Shown here one piece after another: positions 52,122 to 61,608 of a stretch of DNA of 64,000 nt. Position 1 is the stretch's first letter. Each line of letters opens with the position of its first letter. Source of the stretch: an uncultured Myxococcales bacterium (GTDB taxonomy: Bacteria; Myxococcota_A; UBA9042); the NCBI GenBank assembly GCA_903896545.1, contig CAITYF010000120.1:1-64000 (forward strand), read 5' to 3'. Position numbers and translations under genes: made by a program. The notes below the pieces were generated by a model. The model was not told where the DNA came from. It searched no databases and was given only the letters and a program-made list of their open reading frames with translations.

Positions 52122-54053
52122 ATGCGCCGTCTGCCGTCTTTTCTGGTTTCTTGTATCTTCCTCGTGGTCATCGCTGCCTGCGGCAACACGAAGGCCAACA
52201 ACGGCACCGGCGCGACGGGCGGCACGGACACCGCCGGCGGCGACCTACAGACGAACGAGGACGGCACCCAGAACGACGTCACGACCGGCACGGACGGCGC
52301 TGCGAATGACACAGGTTCGCAGGAGATCGAGGGAACCGACGCGACCAGCAGCACGGACGTCATCGACGAGAACGCGAACGGCTCCGACGGGGCCGACCTG
52401 GACATCTCCGACGTGAGCGACACGAGCGTCGACCTCGATATCGACGTGACCAGCCAGGACGGCGGCGACTTCGACATCGCGATCGACGTGCCCGACGTCC
52501 CGCCCGGCTCCTGCAGCACCGACAAGGAATGCGCCGCGCTCAGCTTTTCGCCTTGCCAGATCGGCTTCTGTTCGAACGGCATGTGCAAGGTCAAGGCGGC
52601 TGTCGACGGCGTCACGTGCGCGACCGGCGGTTCATGCGGCGGTCCAGGCGTGTGCAAGAAAGGCGCATGCGATGCCCCGTCAACCTGCCAGCCCGACGTT
52701 TGCTCGCCGCTGGAGCTCTCCTGCGGCAGCAAACTGGTCATCGAACTCGCCTCACTCGGCACGTCCAAGTTCAATGGCTACGGGAGCTGCAGCAGCTCGC
52801 AGTGGAAGGGTCCTGAAGTCGCCATACTCCTGACCAACGACGTCACCACGACGGCGACGCTGAGCATCGACACGACGGGCGTAAACGTGGACTACGAAGT
52901 GTTCGACATTCGCCCGACATTGGACGGCAAGTGCGACACGATGGCGTGCGACGACTCGTCGTCCTACTCGCTGACGATTGGCTTGCCGACTGGCGTGCCG
53001 CGCATCGTGATGCTGGACACCAGCGCGCCTGACACCGGCAGCATCACGTTGACCATGGATTGCACGACCACCGTCATCTGCGGCGACGGCACCTGCGACT
53101 CGCCCGAAGCGTGCAGCAGCTGCCCGAAGGACTGCGGCAAGTGCGAAATTGTTGGCGCGTGTGGCGACGGCACCTGCGGCGCGGGCGAGGATTGCGCGCT
53201 TTGCCCCGGCGACTGCGGTGTGTGCGATGCTGCGTGCGAGATCAACTACAACGTCGCCGGCTGCGGCGGCTGCGCCTGCGAGGACTGCGTCTGCAATCAG
53301 CCGACCAAGAACTACCCCAACGGCGACAAGTACTGCTGCACCAGCGCGTGGGACTCCTCTTGCGTCACCGAGTGCAAGACGTGCGGCGCGAAGTGCCCAA
53401 CTGTGAGCGTCTGCGGCGATGGCGACTGCAACTACACCACGGAAGACGAGAAGACGTGCCCTGAGGACTGTGCGTACTACTACTGCGGCGACGGCGCGTG
53501 CAATCCGGGAAGCGCCGAGGACTGCACCAGCTGCACCCAAGACTGCGGCTTCTGCATGATGTCCAACGCCCCGGTCGCCGGCTGCGGCAACGGCAAGTGC
53601 GACGGCGACGAGAACTGCACCAACTGCAGCGCCGACTGCGGCACCTGCGGCGATTACAGCTGCGCCTGCCTCGCCGACCCAACTTGCTGCACCGAATCGT
53701 TCGGCTACTTCTGTCAGGACGAGTGCAACACGTGCATCGCGGCGAACGGCGGCGGCAGCTGCCCGGTATCGAACTGCGGCGACGGCATCTGCGCGGGTGA
53801 AACCTGCGGTTCCTGCGCCGAGGACTGCGGCGAATGCCCGGCGTATTGCGGCGACGGCAAGTGCGACTCCGGTGAGGACCTGGCGAACTGCGCCAAGGAC
53901 TGCACGCCGGGCTGCAACACATCCAGCGAACCGACGTGTAACGGCTGCGCGTGCGAATCGTGCGTGTGCGCGCAGGACAGCTACTGCTGCAACTTCTCGT
54001 GGGACTCCAAGTGCGTCGGCGAGTGCAAGACCTGCGGCACGAAGTGCCCGTAA
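52122..54053 (+). CDS. Large Cys-rich lipoprotein with CGDG repeats
   Basis: 643 residues from ATG 52122, preceded by TGGAGGAACCT. The signal is FLVSCIFLVVIAAC with the lipid-bearing Cys near residue 23. A long acidic Asp/Thr/Gly linker runs to about residue 125, then a small Cys module (CSTDKECAALSFSPCQIGFC). After a beta-rich domain (about 190-310) come several CGDGTC-type repeats (CGDGTCDSPEACSSCPKDCG and variants). Two related blocks of a second type, CTSAWDSSCVTECKTCGAKC and CNFSWDSKCVGECKTCGTKC, flank them; the second ends the protein. Presumably an outer-membrane surface protein. It sits just upstream of polA but is functionally unrelated. Confidence 0.88.
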   Translation: MRRLPSFLVSCIFLVVIAACGNTKANNGTGATGGTDTAGGDLQTNEDGTQNDVTTGTDGAANDTGSQEIEGTDATSSTDVIDENANGSDGADLDISDVSDTSVDLDIDVTSQDGGDFDIAIDVPDVPPGSCSTDKECAALSFSPCQIGFCSNGMCKVKAAVDGVTCATGGSCGGPGVCKKGACDAPSTCQPDVCSPLELSCGSKLVIELASLGTSKFNGYGSCSSSQWKGPEVAILLTNDVTTTATLSIDTTGVNVDYEVFDIRPTLDGKCDTMACDDSSSYSLTIGLPTGVPRIVMLDTSAPDTGSITLTMDCTTTVICGDGTCDSPEACSSCPKDCGKCEIVGACGDGTCGAGEDCALCPGDCGVCDAACEINYNVAGCGGCACEDCVCNQPTKNYPNGDKYCCTSAWDSSCVTECKTCGAKCPTVSVCGDGDCNYTTEDEKTCPEDCAYYYCGDGACNPGSAEDCTSCTQDCGFCMMSNAPVAGCGNGKCDGDENCTNCSADCGTCGDYSCACLADPTCCTESFGYFCQDECNTCIAANGGGSCPVSNCGDGICAGETCGSCAEDCGECPAYCGDGKCDSGEDLANCAKDCTPGCNTSSEPTCNGCACESCVCAQDSYCCNFSWDSKCVGECKTCGTKCP

Positions 54054-54070
54054 CACAACGCGTGGGTGAC

Positions 54071-56782
54071 ATGGCTGATCGTCGCCCTGTTCTGCTCTTG
54101 ATCGATGGCTCGCACGCGCTTTTCCGCGCCTATTTCGCGGTACGCCACTTGGCCTCGCCGACGGGGCAGCCGACCGGCGCGGTCTTTGGCTTCGTGTCGA
54201 TGCTGCAAAAGCTGCTTCGCGAGAAGAAGCCCGACAAGATCGCCGTTTGCTTCGACGTTTCTGGCCCGACGTTTCGCCACGAAATGGACCCGAACTACAA
54301 GGCGAATCGCCCGGACATGCCGGAGGACCTGGCGCAGCAGTGGCCGATCGCGTCGCGTGTGGGCGAGGAATTTGGTCTACCGGTGATCGGCATTCCGGGG
54401 CTGGAAGCGGACGACCTGATCGCGACGCTGGCCACCTGGGGGCAGGCGGCAGGCCACGATGTGATCGTTGTGTCTGGCGACAAAGACCTGATGCAGTTGG
54501 TCGTTGATCCCAAAGATGGCCAGTCCGGAATCACGCAGCTCGATGACGGTAAAGGCATTCTCTACGACGAGAAGGCGGTGCTGGCCAAGTGGGGGGTGCG
54601 CCGCGATCAAGTCGGCGACCTGCTGGCGATCATGGGCGACACCGCGGACAACATTCCGGGCGTGCGCGGCATCGGCGAGAAAGGCGCGGTAAAGCTGCTG
54701 ACGGATTGGGGTTCGCTCGACGCGATCTACGCGCACATCGACGAAGTGACGCCGCCGCGGGCGCAGGAACTGCTGCGGGCGTCGCACGACGCGGCGCGCT
54801 TGGCGCAGAAGCTGGTGGCGTTGCGCTGTGACGCGGACCTGCCGTTCACGCTGGACGACCTGAAGCCCAAGGCGGAACAACGCACGGCACTGGCCAAGAC
54901 GTTCACGGAGCTGGGCTTCAAGCGACTGACAGCGGAGTACGCGGAGCCAGAACCCGAGCGGGAGTCCGCGCGGATCGCCATCGAGACGATCACGGATCTG
55001 CGCGATCTGGCTGGCGTCGTCGAGCAAATCCGCTCCACGCGGCACGTGGCGATCTGCACCGTGCAGAGCCACGCGGACCCGGACCGCTTGATGCCGATGT
55101 GGGGCGAGCTCGTCGGTCTTTCACTGTGCTGGTCGCCTCTGCATGTTGCGTACATTCCGCTGCGCCACCGCGTCCTCGGCGCGCAGCTCCACGTGGACGA
55201 AGCCCTGCGGGTGCTGGCGCCGGTTCTGACGGACCCGCGGATCGCGAAGGTCGGTCACCACGCGAAGTACGACGCGATAGCGCTGCGGCGCGCTGGCGTG
55301 CAAGTCCGCGGTTGGACGGGCGACCCGATGCTGGCGAGCTACCTGCACGAGCCCGAACGCCACACCCACACGCTGCGCAACATCTCGCAATCGTACTGCA
55401 ACCTACCGCTTGCGGACGACGGTGATCTGTTGGGCAAGGGCAAAGCGCAGACCGGCTGGGACGCGGTGCCGATCGAAAAAGCGGCGGAACACGTGGGCCA
55501 ACGCGCGTGGTTGACTCGGCTGACGGAGCTGGAGCTGCGCCCGCTGCTGGCGGAGAACGGCCTGCTGCCGTTGTACACGGATCTCGAAATTCCACTGTCG
55601 GACGTGCTGGCGGAAATGGAATTCACCGGCATCGCCGTGGACGTGGCGGAACTGAAACGGCAAAGCGAGTGGCTGGCGACCGAGATCGCGGCGGAAGAAG
55701 TGCAGATCCACACGCTCGCAGGCGGCCCGTTCAACGTTGCCTCGCCGACCCAGTTGGCCGATGTGCTCTTCCAGAAGCTCAACCTGCCGGCGAAGAAACG
55801 CACCCAAAGTGGCTACTCGACCGACCAAAGCGTGCTGGAGAGCCTGTCCGACGTCCACCCGCTGCCCGATCGCGTGCTGCGGTGGCGGCAGTTGACCAAG
55901 CTGAAGGGCACCTACACGGACGCGCTACCTGCGCAGATCCAACCCGAAACTGGGCGCGTGCACACGTGTTTTCAGCAGGCGGTGGCGGCGACCGGGCGGT
56001 TGTCCTCGATTGAACCGAACCTCCAGAACATTCCCGTACGCTCGACTGAAGGTCGGCGGATTCGTCAGGCCTTCGTCGCGCCGCCGGGGACCGCGTTGAT
56101 CTCGGCGGACTACAGCCAAATTGAACTGCGCGTCATGGCGCACTTGGCCCACGATCCCGGCCTTCTGACGGCTTTCCAGCACGGCCGTGACATTCACCGC
56201 GAAACGGCGGCGCGGATGTTCAACGTATTCCCCGAGATGGTCACAACCGAGCAGCGTAGCGCGGCGAAGACGATCAACTTTGGCGTGCTGTACGGCATGG
56301 GTCCGCAACGCCTGAGTCGCGAAATCGGCGTGTCGCAAAAGGACGCCAAGGCGTTTATCGACCTGTACTTCCAGCAGTTTCCCGGCGTGCACGGCTTCAT
56401 GGAGCGCACGCTCGACGACGCGCGGCGTACCGGCGAAGTCCGCACGCTGTTTGGGCGACGGCGACAGGTGCCGAACTTGGGAAGCCAAAATCACGGCGAC
56501 AAGGCGGCGGCCGAGCGCGTGGCAGTCAACACGCCGGTTCAAGGCACAGCGGCGGACTTGATCAAGCGGGCCATGCTTGGAGTGGCATCGGCGCTTAAGA
56601 ACATGAACTTGCGAACGAAACTTCTGCTGCAAGTACACGATGAACTGGTTCTGGAGGCGCCGGAAGGCGAAATATCCGCCGTCACGACGCTGCTCCGCGA
56701 CGCCATGATGGCGGCGGGCGATCTGGCAGTTCCGCTCCAGGTGGACGTGCGCCACGCGGCGAACTGGGCTGAAGCGCACTGA
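54071..56782 (+). CDS. polA: DNA polymerase I, proofreading site degenerate
   Basis: 903 residues from ATG 54071. Domains in order: 5' nuclease (LLIDGSHALFRAYFAV, GLEADDLIATLA, MGDTADNIPGVRGIGEKGA), a 3'-5' exonuclease fold near 320-490, and the family A polymerase with motif A DYSQIELRVMAHLAHDP, motif B RSAAKTINFGVLYGMG and motif C LLLQVHDELVLEAP. In the exonuclease fold, the DxE of E. coli (FDTETDS) is ICTVQSH, so Asp355 and Glu357 are replaced by Cys and Val; KYD is kept, but the YxxxD metal site is also missing. The enzyme should therefore fill gaps and remove primers without proofreading, like Taq polymerase (inference). Roles: Okazaki maturation and excision repair, fitting the adjacent uvrB. 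Confidence 0.96.
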   Translation: MADRRPVLLLIDGSHALFRAYFAVRHLASPTGQPTGAVFGFVSMLQKLLREKKPDKIAVCFDVSGPTFRHEMDPNYKANRPDMPEDLAQQWPIASRVGEEFGLPVIGIPGLEADDLIATLATWGQAAGHDVIVVSGDKDLMQLVVDPKDGQSGITQLDDGKGILYDEKAVLAKWGVRRDQVGDLLAIMGDTADNIPGVRGIGEKGAVKLLTDWGSLDAIYAHIDEVTPPRAQELLRASHDAARLAQKLVALRCDADLPFTLDDLKPKAEQRTALAKTFTELGFKRLTAEYAEPEPERESARIAIETITDLRDLAGVVEQIRSTRHVAICTVQSHADPDRLMPMWGELVGLSLCWSPLHVAYIPLRHRVLGAQLHVDEALRVLAPVLTDPRIAKVGHHAKYDAIALRRAGVQVRGWTGDPMLASYLHEPERHTHTLRNISQSYCNLPLADDGDLLGKGKAQTGWDAVPIEKAAEHVGQRAWLTRLTELELRPLLAENGLLPLYTDLEIPLSDVLAEMEFTGIAVDVAELKRQSEWLATEIAAEEVQIHTLAGGPFNVASPTQLADVLFQKLNLPAKKRTQSGYSTDQSVLESLSDVHPLPDRVLRWRQLTKLKGTYTDALPAQIQPETGRVHTCFQQAVAATGRLSSIEPNLQNIPVRSTEGRRIRQAFVAPPGTALISADYSQIELRVMAHLAHDPGLLTAFQHGRDIHRETAARMFNVFPEMVTTEQRSAAKTINFGVLYGMGPQRLSREIGVSQKDAKAFIDLYFQQFPGVHGFMERTLDDARRTGEVRTLFGRRRQVPNLGSQNHGDKAAAERVAVNTPVQGTAADLIKRAMLGVASALKNMNLRTKLLLQVHDELVLEAPEGEISAVTTLLRDAMMAAGDLAVPLQVDVRHAANWAEAH

Positions 56783-56917
56783 CGTCGCGGCAGGCTTGTG
56801 TGACATTTTTGGCGGCGCCGCGGCAAGATTCGGCGGGACGCGAACACGCGGTAGTTCCCCCACCCTCGAGGGCGGGCTCACGGCGCGTAACCAATGGCGC
56901 ACCAACTACGGCGCCAG

Positions 56918-58894
56918 CTACCCCACAGCCACGAGGTACTGCTCGATCTTCCGCGCCTCATCGCGCAGCTTCGCCGCCTCTTCAAACTGCAGATCCTGCG
57001 CCGCCTTCTTCATCTGTTTCCGCAAGTCCGCGACCTGCTTCTCCAACGCATCACGGTCGCGCTTGGCGTCGGTCGCGTGCTGCATGATCGGCGTGATCTG
57101 CACCGCCTTGGCCTCCTGCGTCGCCTTCTGAATCGACTGCGGCGTGATGCCGTGCGCCAGATTGTGGGCGATCTGCTTGTTGCGCCGCGTGTCCGTCGCC
57201 TCGATCGCGGTGCGCATGGAGCCTGTCATCACGTCTGCGTACAGGATCACGTGGCCGTTCACGTTGCGCGCCGCACGGCCGATCGTCTGGATGAGCGACC
57301 GGTGTGATCGCAAGAACCCTTCCTTGTCGGCATCCAGAATGGCAACAAGCGAAACCTCCGGTAAATCCAAGCCTTCTCGCAGAAGGTTGATGCCCACGAG
57401 CACGTCAAATTCGCCGTTCCGCAGCGCCCGAATCAGCTCGATACGCTCCAAAGTCTCCACATCCGAGTGCAAGTAGCGGACGCGGACGCCAAGTTCGTCG
57501 TAGTACTCCGTCAGATGCTCGGCCATCCGCTTGGTCAGCGTCGTCACCAGGACTCGCTCACCCGCAGCAACGGTCTTCTTGATTTCCCCCAGCAGATCAT
57601 CGACTTGACTGCCGACTGGGCGAACTTCCACCTGCGGATCAACGAGCCCCGTCGGACGCACGATCTGCTCGACGAAGACACCTTCGGTCTGATTCAGCTC
57701 CCAATCACCCGGCGTCGCGCTGACGTAGATCGTCCGTGGCACACGCTCCTGGAATTCCTCAAAGCGCAACGGGCGGTTATCCATCGCCGACGGCATGCGA
57801 AACCCGTGCTCCACGAGCACTTCCTTGCGCGCGCGATCGCCGCGGAACATGCCGCCGATCTGCCCAACCATCACGTGCGACTCGTCCAGAAACGTCACGA
57901 AGTTCTCCGGGAAGTAGTCCACCAACGTCGGCGGCGGCGATCCCGGCGGTCGTCCAGTCAGATGCCGCGCGTAGTTCTCAATTCCGCTGCAAAATCCACG
58001 CGTTTGCAGGGCTTCCAGATCAAACATCGTCCGTTGTTCCAAGCGCTGCGCTTCCAGCAACTTGCCCTCGGCGTTCAACTCTTGCAGCCGCCCTTGCAGC
58101 TCGACGCGAATGGACTCCATCGCCAGGCTGATCTGCTCCGTGGGCGTTGCGTAGTGCGAATTCGGGTAGATGGACAGCTTGTCCGTCGTATCGAGCACCA
58201 CGCCGCGCAGCGGATCAACCCATTGTAACGACTCAATTTCATCGCCCCAAAGGCTGATGCGTACCGCGCGGTCGTCGTGGTACGCCGGCTGCAGTTCGAT
58301 CACGTCGCCACGTACGCGAAACGCGCCGCGGTGCAGATCCAGATCGTTGCGCTCGTACTGGATGTCCACAAGCTTGCGCAACAGATCATCGCGGCGGATG
58401 CGATCGCCAACGGCAAGCGGTACACGCATGCCCAGATACGATTCCGCGGCACCGATGCCGTAGATGCACGACACCGAACTCACGATTATCACGTCTTTTC
58501 TTTCCAACAGCGCATACGTCGCCGCGTGACGCATGCGGTCGATCTCGTCGTTGATCTGCGAGTCCTTCTCAATGTAGGTGTCGGTCGACGGCACGTACGC
58601 TTCGGGCTGGTAGTAATCGTAGTAACTAACGAAGAATTCAACGGCATTCTTAGGGAAAAGCGCCTTGAATTCGCGATGCAGTTGTGCGGCCAGGATCTTG
58701 TTCGGCGCCATGATGAGCGCCGGACGCTCCAGCCGGGCGATCGTCTGCGCCATGGTGTACGTCTTCCCGGACCCGGTGACGCCCAAGAGTACCTGCGCGG
58801 ACTCGCCCCGTTCGATGCCAGCCACCAAAGCATCAATGGCTTGCGGCTGATCGCCAGCCGGTTGGTATGCGGATTCAAGCTCAAAAAGCGCCAT
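56918..58894 (-). CDS. uvrB: UvrABC excinuclease subunit B
   Basis: 658 residues, the normal length. Walker A is GVTGSGKT at 38-45; the beta-hairpin DNA-binding region shows [20 protein letters not shown]; helicase motifs include [38 protein letters not shown] and QTIGRAARN. The C-terminal UVR domain ([17 protein letters not shown]) contacts UvrC. Its ribosome site, GGAGGTGATCGATG, is nearly the full anti-16S match. It is convergent with polA, with 135 bases between them. UvrB loads on damaged DNA with UvrA and hands over to UvrC; uvrA and uvrC are not in this window. Confidence 0.97.
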   Translation of the reverse strand: MALFELESAYQPAGDQPQAIDALVAGIERGESAQVLLGVTGSGKTYTMAQTIARLERPALIMAPNKILAAQLHREFKALFPKNAVEFFVSYYDYYQPEAYVPSTDTYIEKDSQINDEIDRMRHAATYALLERKDVIIVSSVSCIYGIGAAESYLGMRVPLAVGDRIRRDDLLRKLVDIQYERNDLDLHRGAFRVRGDVIELQPAYHDDRAVRISLWGDEIESLQWVDPLRGVVLDTTDKLSIYPNSHYATPTEQISLAMESIRVELQGRLQELNAEGKLLEAQRLEQRTMFDLEALQTRGFCSGIENYARHLTGRPPGSPPPTLVDYFPENFVTFLDESHVMVGQIGGMFRGDRARKEVLVEHGFRMPSAMDNRPLRFEEFQERVPRTIYVSATPGDWELNQTEGVFVEQIVRPTGLVDPQVEVRPVGSQVDDLLGEIKKTVAAGERVLVTTLTKRMAEHLTEYYDELGVRVRYLHSDVETLERIELIRALRNGEFDVLVGINLLREGLDLPEVSLVAILDADKEGFLRSHRSLIQTIGRAARNVNGHVILYADVMTGSMRTAIEATDTRRNKQIAHNLAHGITPQSIQKATQEAKAVQITPIMQHATDAKRDRDALEKQVADLRKQMKKAAQDLQFEEAAKLRDEARKIEQYLVAVG

Positions 58895-58986
58895 CGATCA
58901 CCTCCGCGCAGAGCGCGCATTCGTGCAAGGTAGGGCGACTCGTGGCCAAAAGGAAGGGGAAGTCACGCGATTGTTTTGAGAACTTC

Positions 58987-59014
58987 TTGACACGCTGCAT
59001 CATTGGTCTAGGAT
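58987..59014 (+). promoter_or_regulatory. Sigma-70-type promoter for the secreted Ala/Pro/Lys protein
   Basis: A consensus -35 TTGACA (58987-58992) and a -10 TAGGAT (59009-59014) are separated by 16 bases. Transcription would start near 59021, giving a leader of about 190 bases before ATG 59214. This is the clearest promoter in the window. It lies in the 319-base gap after the divergent uvrB start; the rest of the gap shows no gene. Confidence 0.65.
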
Positions 59015-59213
59015 GTTGTCGGTTTGGAGGTCGTCGCCAAGCGGGGCATCGGTGCTGCCGCGCAACGAAGGCTGCCTTTCGGGTGCCTCACCGTCTCCGC
59101 TTCAACAGGAGACGCAGTTGATTGGAAAGCAAAACGAGGCCAAGCGCTTCGCCAGTGGATTCAGTCAGTAGCGAAACAGGTTGAGCAACCCCTTACTGAG
59201 GAGATGGAGCACA

Positions 59214-59573
59214 ATGTTGAACCGCAAGATGTTTGTTGTCGTTGGTCTGGGTCTGTCGATGGCCGTTGCTGGCTGCGAGAAGAAGGCTGAGACGAAGCCG
59301 GAAGGCGAAGGCGCTGCCGCCGCCGCCCCCGAAGGCGAGAAGAAGGCTGAAGAGCCCAAGGCCGAAGAGAAGAAGGAAGAGGCCAAGCCGGCTGAAGCCC
59401 CGAAGCCGGCGGAAGCCGCTCCGGCCGCTGCCGCGGCTCCGGCTGCCCCCGCCGCTCCGGCTGCCCCGGCCGCTCCGGCTGCTGAAGCCGCCAAGCCGGC
59501 GGAAGCCGCTCCGGCCGCTCCGGCTGCCGCTGCTGCCCCGGCCGCTCCGGCTGCCGCTCCGGCCGCGAAGTAA
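59214..59573 (+). CDS. Ala/Pro/Lys-rich lipoprotein
   Basis: 119 residues from ATG 59214, after GAGGAGATGGAGCACA. The lipobox is LGLSMAVAGC with Cys near residue 22, followed by a low-complexity chain of Lys/Glu then Ala/Pro repeats (such as APAAPAAPAAPAAPAA) to the end. No folded domain is apparent. Likely a periplasmic spacer or wall-associated lipoprotein. A strong promoter lies about 200 bases upstream and a terminator follows at 59626, so it is a single-gene, probably abundant transcript. Confidence 0.82.
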   Translation: MLNRKMFVVVGLGLSMAVAGCEKKAETKPEGEGAAAAAPEGEKKAEEPKAEEKKEEAKPAEAPKPAEAAPAAAAAPAAPAAPAAPAAPAAEAAKPAEAAPAAPAAAAAPAAPAAAPAAK

Positions 59574-59625
59574 GACTCAGCCAAGCCGGACGTTCGCGAG
59601 AACAGATGGCCGCTGAATGGTGATA

Positions 59626-59666
59626 CCGGCGGGGAGGGTCGTGAGATCCTCCCCGTCGGCGTTTTT
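59626..59666 (+). terminator. Rho-independent terminator
   Basis: A 12-base stem, CCGGCGGGGAGG with CCTCCCCGTCGG (one G-U pair), enclosing a 10-base loop, followed by CGTTTTT. It ends the lipoprotein transcript of 59214-59573. Confidence 0.88.
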
Positions 59667-59786
59667 GTGAAAGGCGCTTGTCTTTCAGAAGGCGTGAGTC
59701 TTTCACGGCATCGAGCAACAACGTCTCGAAGAACGAACGTAGACAATCGATCGCGCAAGGTTGCGCGGATATCCAAGGAGTACACC

Positions 59787-60359
59787 ATGTTGAACCTGAA
59801 TCTTCGCGGCCTGATGGCCCTGACGATGGCTGCCGCGATTTCGCTCGTCGGCTGTAAGAAAGAAGAAGCCAAGCCGGCTGACGCGGATGCCGCGGCCACG
59901 GCGCCGGCTCCCGGTGCGGACGCTGCTGCGGCTGCCCCTGCCGGTGGTTCGGAGAACCTGACCAAGGCGAAAGCCATGGTCGACAAGATGGCTGACGCGC
60001 TGAACAAGATGGTTGCGGACGTGGAAGCGGCCGGCAACGACACCGCCAAGATCAAAGAGATCGGCGAGAACTTCAAGAAGAACGGCGAAGCGATGAAGGC
60101 CGAAGGCGAAGCGCTGCAGAAAGTGCTCACCGACGACGACAAGAAGGCGCTTGAGGCGTATGGCCGTGAGAAGATTGGTCCGCTGATGGGCAAGCTCATG
60201 GCGGCGATGATGAAGGCCCAGGCGGCGCAGGCCCCGGGCGGCGTCACCCCGACGGCGGCTCCGGCTGGCGCGGCTCCGGCTCCGGCTGGCGCGGCTCCCG
60301 CCCCGGCGGCTCCGGCTGCTGCCCCGGCTGCGGCTCCGGCGGCTCCCGCCGCGAAGTAA
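59787..60359 (+). CDS. Lipoprotein with helical domain and Ala/Pro tail
   Basis: 190 residues from ATG 59787, with AAGGAG 8 bases upstream. The lipobox is MAAAISLVGC. An Ala/Pro/Asp linker leads to an alpha-helical domain at about 60-140 (MVADVEAAGNDTAKIKEIGE, then LTDDDKKALEAYGREKIGPL), followed by an Ala/Pro-rich tail with repeated GAAPAPA. The helical domain is clearly related to that of the next gene (MILDVQAAGDDSRKIKEIAE). It has its own terminator at 60378. Function unknown; periplasmic location inferred. Confidence 0.85.
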   Translation: MLNLNLRGLMALTMAAAISLVGCKKEEAKPADADAAATAPAPGADAAAAAPAGGSENLTKAKAMVDKMADALNKMVADVEAAGNDTAKIKEIGENFKKNGEAMKAEGEALQKVLTDDDKKALEAYGREKIGPLMGKLMAAMMKAQAAQAPGGVTPTAAPAGAAPAPAGAAPAPAAPAAAPAAAPAAPAAK

Positions 60360-60377
60360 GCTCGCTTACTGCTCTTT

Positions 60378-60421
60378 CGCGCGAGGCGGTCGGGTCAAAC
60401 CGGCCGCCTCGTGCGTTTTTT
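60378..60421 (+). terminator. Rho-independent terminator
   Basis: A 16-base stem (CGCGCGAGGCGGTCGG pairing with CCGGCCGCCTCGTGCG, with two G-U pairs), a 6-base loop GTCAAA, and a run of six T. It ends the transcript of the lipoprotein at 59787-60359. Confidence 0.92.
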
Positions 60422-60524
60422 GCCGCATGCTCAGGCGCCGTGACGCAAGCGTGTGCGAATGTGAAAGAGTGAGGCGTGCGTCACGCAAGTCGCGTATCTT
60501 TTCGCCGCTTTCGCAGAGGTTGTC

Positions 60525-61541
60525 ATGTGGATTCGCCCGTTGGTTTCGATCGTCCTTGTTGCCGGTGTTGCTTTGACCGCAGCGCCCGCCTTTGCCGGAA
60601 AGCACAAGGCAAAAGCCCACAAGGAAAAGGCCGCGAAACACGCGCGCGGCAAGTCCGGGTCGCACGACGGCACGGCGCTGTTTGACGCCATGGCGCAGGC
60701 CAATCGCGCAGGTGAGATGCTCGAACAGATGATTCTGGACGTGCAGGCGGCCGGCGATGATTCCCGCAAGATCAAGGAGATCGCCGAGAACTACCAGACG
60801 CTCAGCCAAGCGATGAAGGACGAAACGGTGGAGCGCGAAGCGGCGCTGACCAAGCCGGAGAAGAAACAACTGGACGCGTATCGCAAGAGCAAGATCGCGC
60901 CGCTGGAGCACAAGTGGGCGCAAATTCTCGCCAAGGTGGAAGTCGCGGTAGCGGCGGAAGTGGCCAGCCAGGTCAAGCAGCTGCACAACCAGATCGACGA
61001 CTTGCTGGCTGAGACGGACGCCATCATCGCGCAGACCCGCAGCGCGGGCGCAGACTCGGCGCGTCGGGCGGACTTGCTACAGCGGTTGGCGAGGCTGGAG
61101 GCGTCGACGCACTCGCTCTATCACGACGCGGCCAAGGTGCCGGGGCGCAAGAACGCCGAAGGGCTGACCCGCGAGATCACCGAGAAGCTGGAGACGCAAG
61201 TGCGCCGCGCCGATTGGCTGCTGCGGACCGCCGTGCTGCCGCCGTGCCCGGATTTCACCGCGCAGATTCAGGCGGTCCACAAGCAGATTCAAGAGTTGGA
61301 TAGTCTGGCCGCGGACATCGGCTTGGCCGTGAATCGCGCCGGTCTGCACGAGTTGATGGCGCGCCGTGGGCAGCTGATGGCCAAGCTGACCGCGACGATA
61401 CGCGCGCCGCTGACGCCAGAAGAAGCAGCCGAACTCCACGCCGTGACGGACGAACTGCTGGTGCCGGTGCAAGCGCATCTGGACGAGGCGCAGGCAGCCG
61501 CTGAAGCGCGCCTCGGCACAAAAGGCCACGGCGAGCGTTGA
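60525..61541 (+). CDS. Periplasmic helical protein related to the preceding lipoprotein
   Basis: 338 residues with a cleavable Sec signal (PLVSIVLVAGVALTAAPAFA) and no lipobox. A basic Lys/Ala/His stretch is followed by a domain (MILDVQAAGDDSRKIKEIAE, then LTKPEKKQLDAYRKSKIAPL) homologous to the lipoprotein at 59787. The remaining 200 residues are coiled-coil-like helices (VKQLHNQIDDLLAETDAIIA and later IQAVHKQIQELDSLAADIGL). ATG 60525 follows GCAGAGGTTGTC. Probably arose by domain duplication from its neighbour; function unknown. Confidence 0.82.
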   Translation: MWIRPLVSIVLVAGVALTAAPAFAGKHKAKAHKEKAAKHARGKSGSHDGTALFDAMAQANRAGEMLEQMILDVQAAGDDSRKIKEIAENYQTLSQAMKDETVEREAALTKPEKKQLDAYRKSKIAPLEHKWAQILAKVEVAVAAEVASQVKQLHNQIDDLLAETDAIIAQTRSAGADSARRADLLQRLARLEASTHSLYHDAAKVPGRKNAEGLTREITEKLETQVRRADWLLRTAVLPPCPDFTAQIQAVHKQIQELDSLAADIGLAVNRAGLHELMARRGQLMAKLTATIRAPLTPEEAAELHAVTDELLVPVQAHLDEAQAAAEARLGTKGHGER

Positions 61542-61608
61542 CCGAGGCCGTTCGTCATGCTATCGGCAGAGCCAAGGCGACGTGCCCGTGAGCACGACCG
61601 AGGTCTGC

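Noticed and set aside
56862-56876. CCCTCGAGGG palindrome between polA and uvrB
   Set aside because: It could be a terminator stem but has no loop and no T run in either direction, so I did not annotate it.
59165-60247. A 360-codon minus-strand open frame, Ala/Ser/Gly-rich, across the two lipoproteins
   Set aside because: It is the antisense of Ala/Pro/Lys repeats and crosses a strong plus-strand terminator.
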